Shown in pieces: positions 63,582 to 64,000 of a DNA stretch of 64,000 bases. Source of the DNA: DASQZK01 sp963809925 (GTDB taxonomy: Bacteria > Bacteroidota > Bacteroidia > Bacteroidales > GCA-2748055); contig CAWELH010000006.1 of assembly GCA_963809925.1 (NCBI GenBank), positions 310,001 to 374,000 of the forward strand, read 5' to 3'. The notes under the pieces were generated by a model. The model had not been told where the DNA came from. It worked only from the letters and a program-made list of their open reading frames with translations, and searched no databases. Made by a program: the position numbers and the translations under genes. How positions within the stretch are numbered: the first letter of the stretch is position 1; each line of letters opens with the position of its first letter.

Positions 63582-64000
63582 ATGAAGCAGTTTATAAACA
63601 AGATTCAGGATTACAAAGCACACAATCATACCAAGATACGGTTGGTACTTGATGCTTTTGAGTTTATTGCTGTTCTCGTGTCGTTCGTGGCAGCCATCAA
63701 TATTGTGAAGGAATTTTTTGTCAAAGACCTTACGTTGGATATATACGAATATACCTTTTTCGGGCTGTTTGTTGTCATTTCATGGTATGTTCTCTCCAGG
63801 GTAACAATCATGGCAAAACTGCCACGTACACAACGATATCTTGATCTGGTGTTCAAGTTTATCAGGATAAATTTTATCATTCTGTTGGCGTTGATATTTA
63901 TCAAGGTCGTTTTCCGTCTGACCTCGGTACCCATGATACTTATATTTGTTTATATATCACTTAATCTGCCATCGACAGTACTTTTACGGATCCTGGCTTT
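63582..64000 (+). CDS. probable undecaprenyl-phosphate sugar phosphotransferase, N-terminal part (cut by window edge)
   Basis: An ATG at 63582 opens 139 codons that run off the window. The reading is MKQFINKIQDYKAHNHTKIR, then about four hydrophobic helices (residues about 22-45, 58-75, 92-110 and 115-135). A four-helix N-terminus of this kind is typical of polyprenyl-glycosylphosphotransferases (WcaJ/PssY type), but the diagnostic catalytic C-terminal domain lies outside the window, so the call is tentative. Confidence 0.45.
   Translation, partial: MKQFINKIQDYKAHNHTKIRLVLDAFEFIAVLVSFVAAINIVKEFFVKDLTLDIYEYTFFGLFVVISWYVLSRVTIMAKLPRTQRYLDLVFKFIRINFIILLALIFIKVVFRLTSVPMILIFVYISLNLPSTVLLRILA

Noticed and set aside
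63626..63934. 102-codon minus-strand open frame
   Set aside because: It is antisense to the hydrophobic N-terminus of the sugar transferase gene, which has far better coding character.

Overview
This is a chromosomal segment of a Bacteroidota bacterium, most likely class Bacteroidia. The evidence is: recurrent TAnnTTTG -7 promoter boxes, an absence of Shine-Dalgarno leaders, and many families typical of the phylum (DUF4292 lipoprotein, EnvC-like M23 protein, Ig-like lipoprotein, SO_0444-type permease, paired hemerythrin/LuxR genes, DnaG without zinc ligands, FucP-type sugar porter). I see no rRNA, tRNA, insertion sequence, prophage or CRISPR array. It reads as core genome with a few lineage-specific genes.

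Layout. 1-2.1 kb: the end of queD, an ArsR-type regulator and a trans-polyprenyl synthase, then a spacer with an 8-bp tandem repeat. 2.6-15.4 kb: a long minus-strand block reading TIGR01777 epimerase, flippase, dut, TPR protein, DUF4292 lipoprotein, EnvC-like protein, anti-sigma-type ATPase, ybeY, mnmG, ade, uvrC. Two abutting perfect parS-type palindromes sit between mnmG and ade, which suggests proximity to the replication origin. mnmG carries two opposite single-base frameshifts and the flippase carries one. 15.5-24.2 kb: cyclophilin, pheS, OsmC, Crp-type regulator, ruvB, YwqK/MORN-like protein, nadA, rpiB, Rrf2 regulator, VanZ. 24.2-30.9 kb: a 1394-residue glycosyltransferase/phosphodiester-glycosidase fusion, hemW, and a second glycosyltransferase that shares motifs with the first.

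31-38 kb: a coiled-coil membrane protein, a pseudo-receiver LuxR/hemerythrin pair, CDF transporter, gpmA, a metal permease with an HMA tail, lgt. 38.3-46.4 kb: Ig-like lipoprotein, ROK kinase plus sugar MFS transporter (probable hexose use), universal stress protein, and an SDR/epimerase/CPBP operon. 46.6-58.3 kb: acyl-CoA synthetase, DUF2461, ispD, GIN-domain protein, a single-POTRA Omp85-like protein preceded by a nested inverted repeat, comF, ubiX, a beta-barrel protein, sirtuin, dnaG, cytidylate-kinase-like protein. 58.3-64 kb: two unrelated lipoproteins facing each other across a strong terminator, a UbiA prenyltransferase, a YciB-like/Nudix fusion, and the start of a probable polyprenyl-phosphate sugar transferase.

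Functional themes: isoprenoid and quinone supply (polyprenyl synthase, IspD, UbiA, UbiX), envelope building (EnvC-like, Lgt, flippase, Omp85-like, sugar transferase), DNA maintenance (UvrC, RuvB, DnaG, Dut, parS) and glycan or compatible-solute chemistry (the two glycosyltransferases). The items most worth following are the glycosyltransferase-NAGPA fusion with its partner gene, the tandem parS site beside mnmG, and the frameshifts in mnmG and the flippase, which may be sequencing errors.
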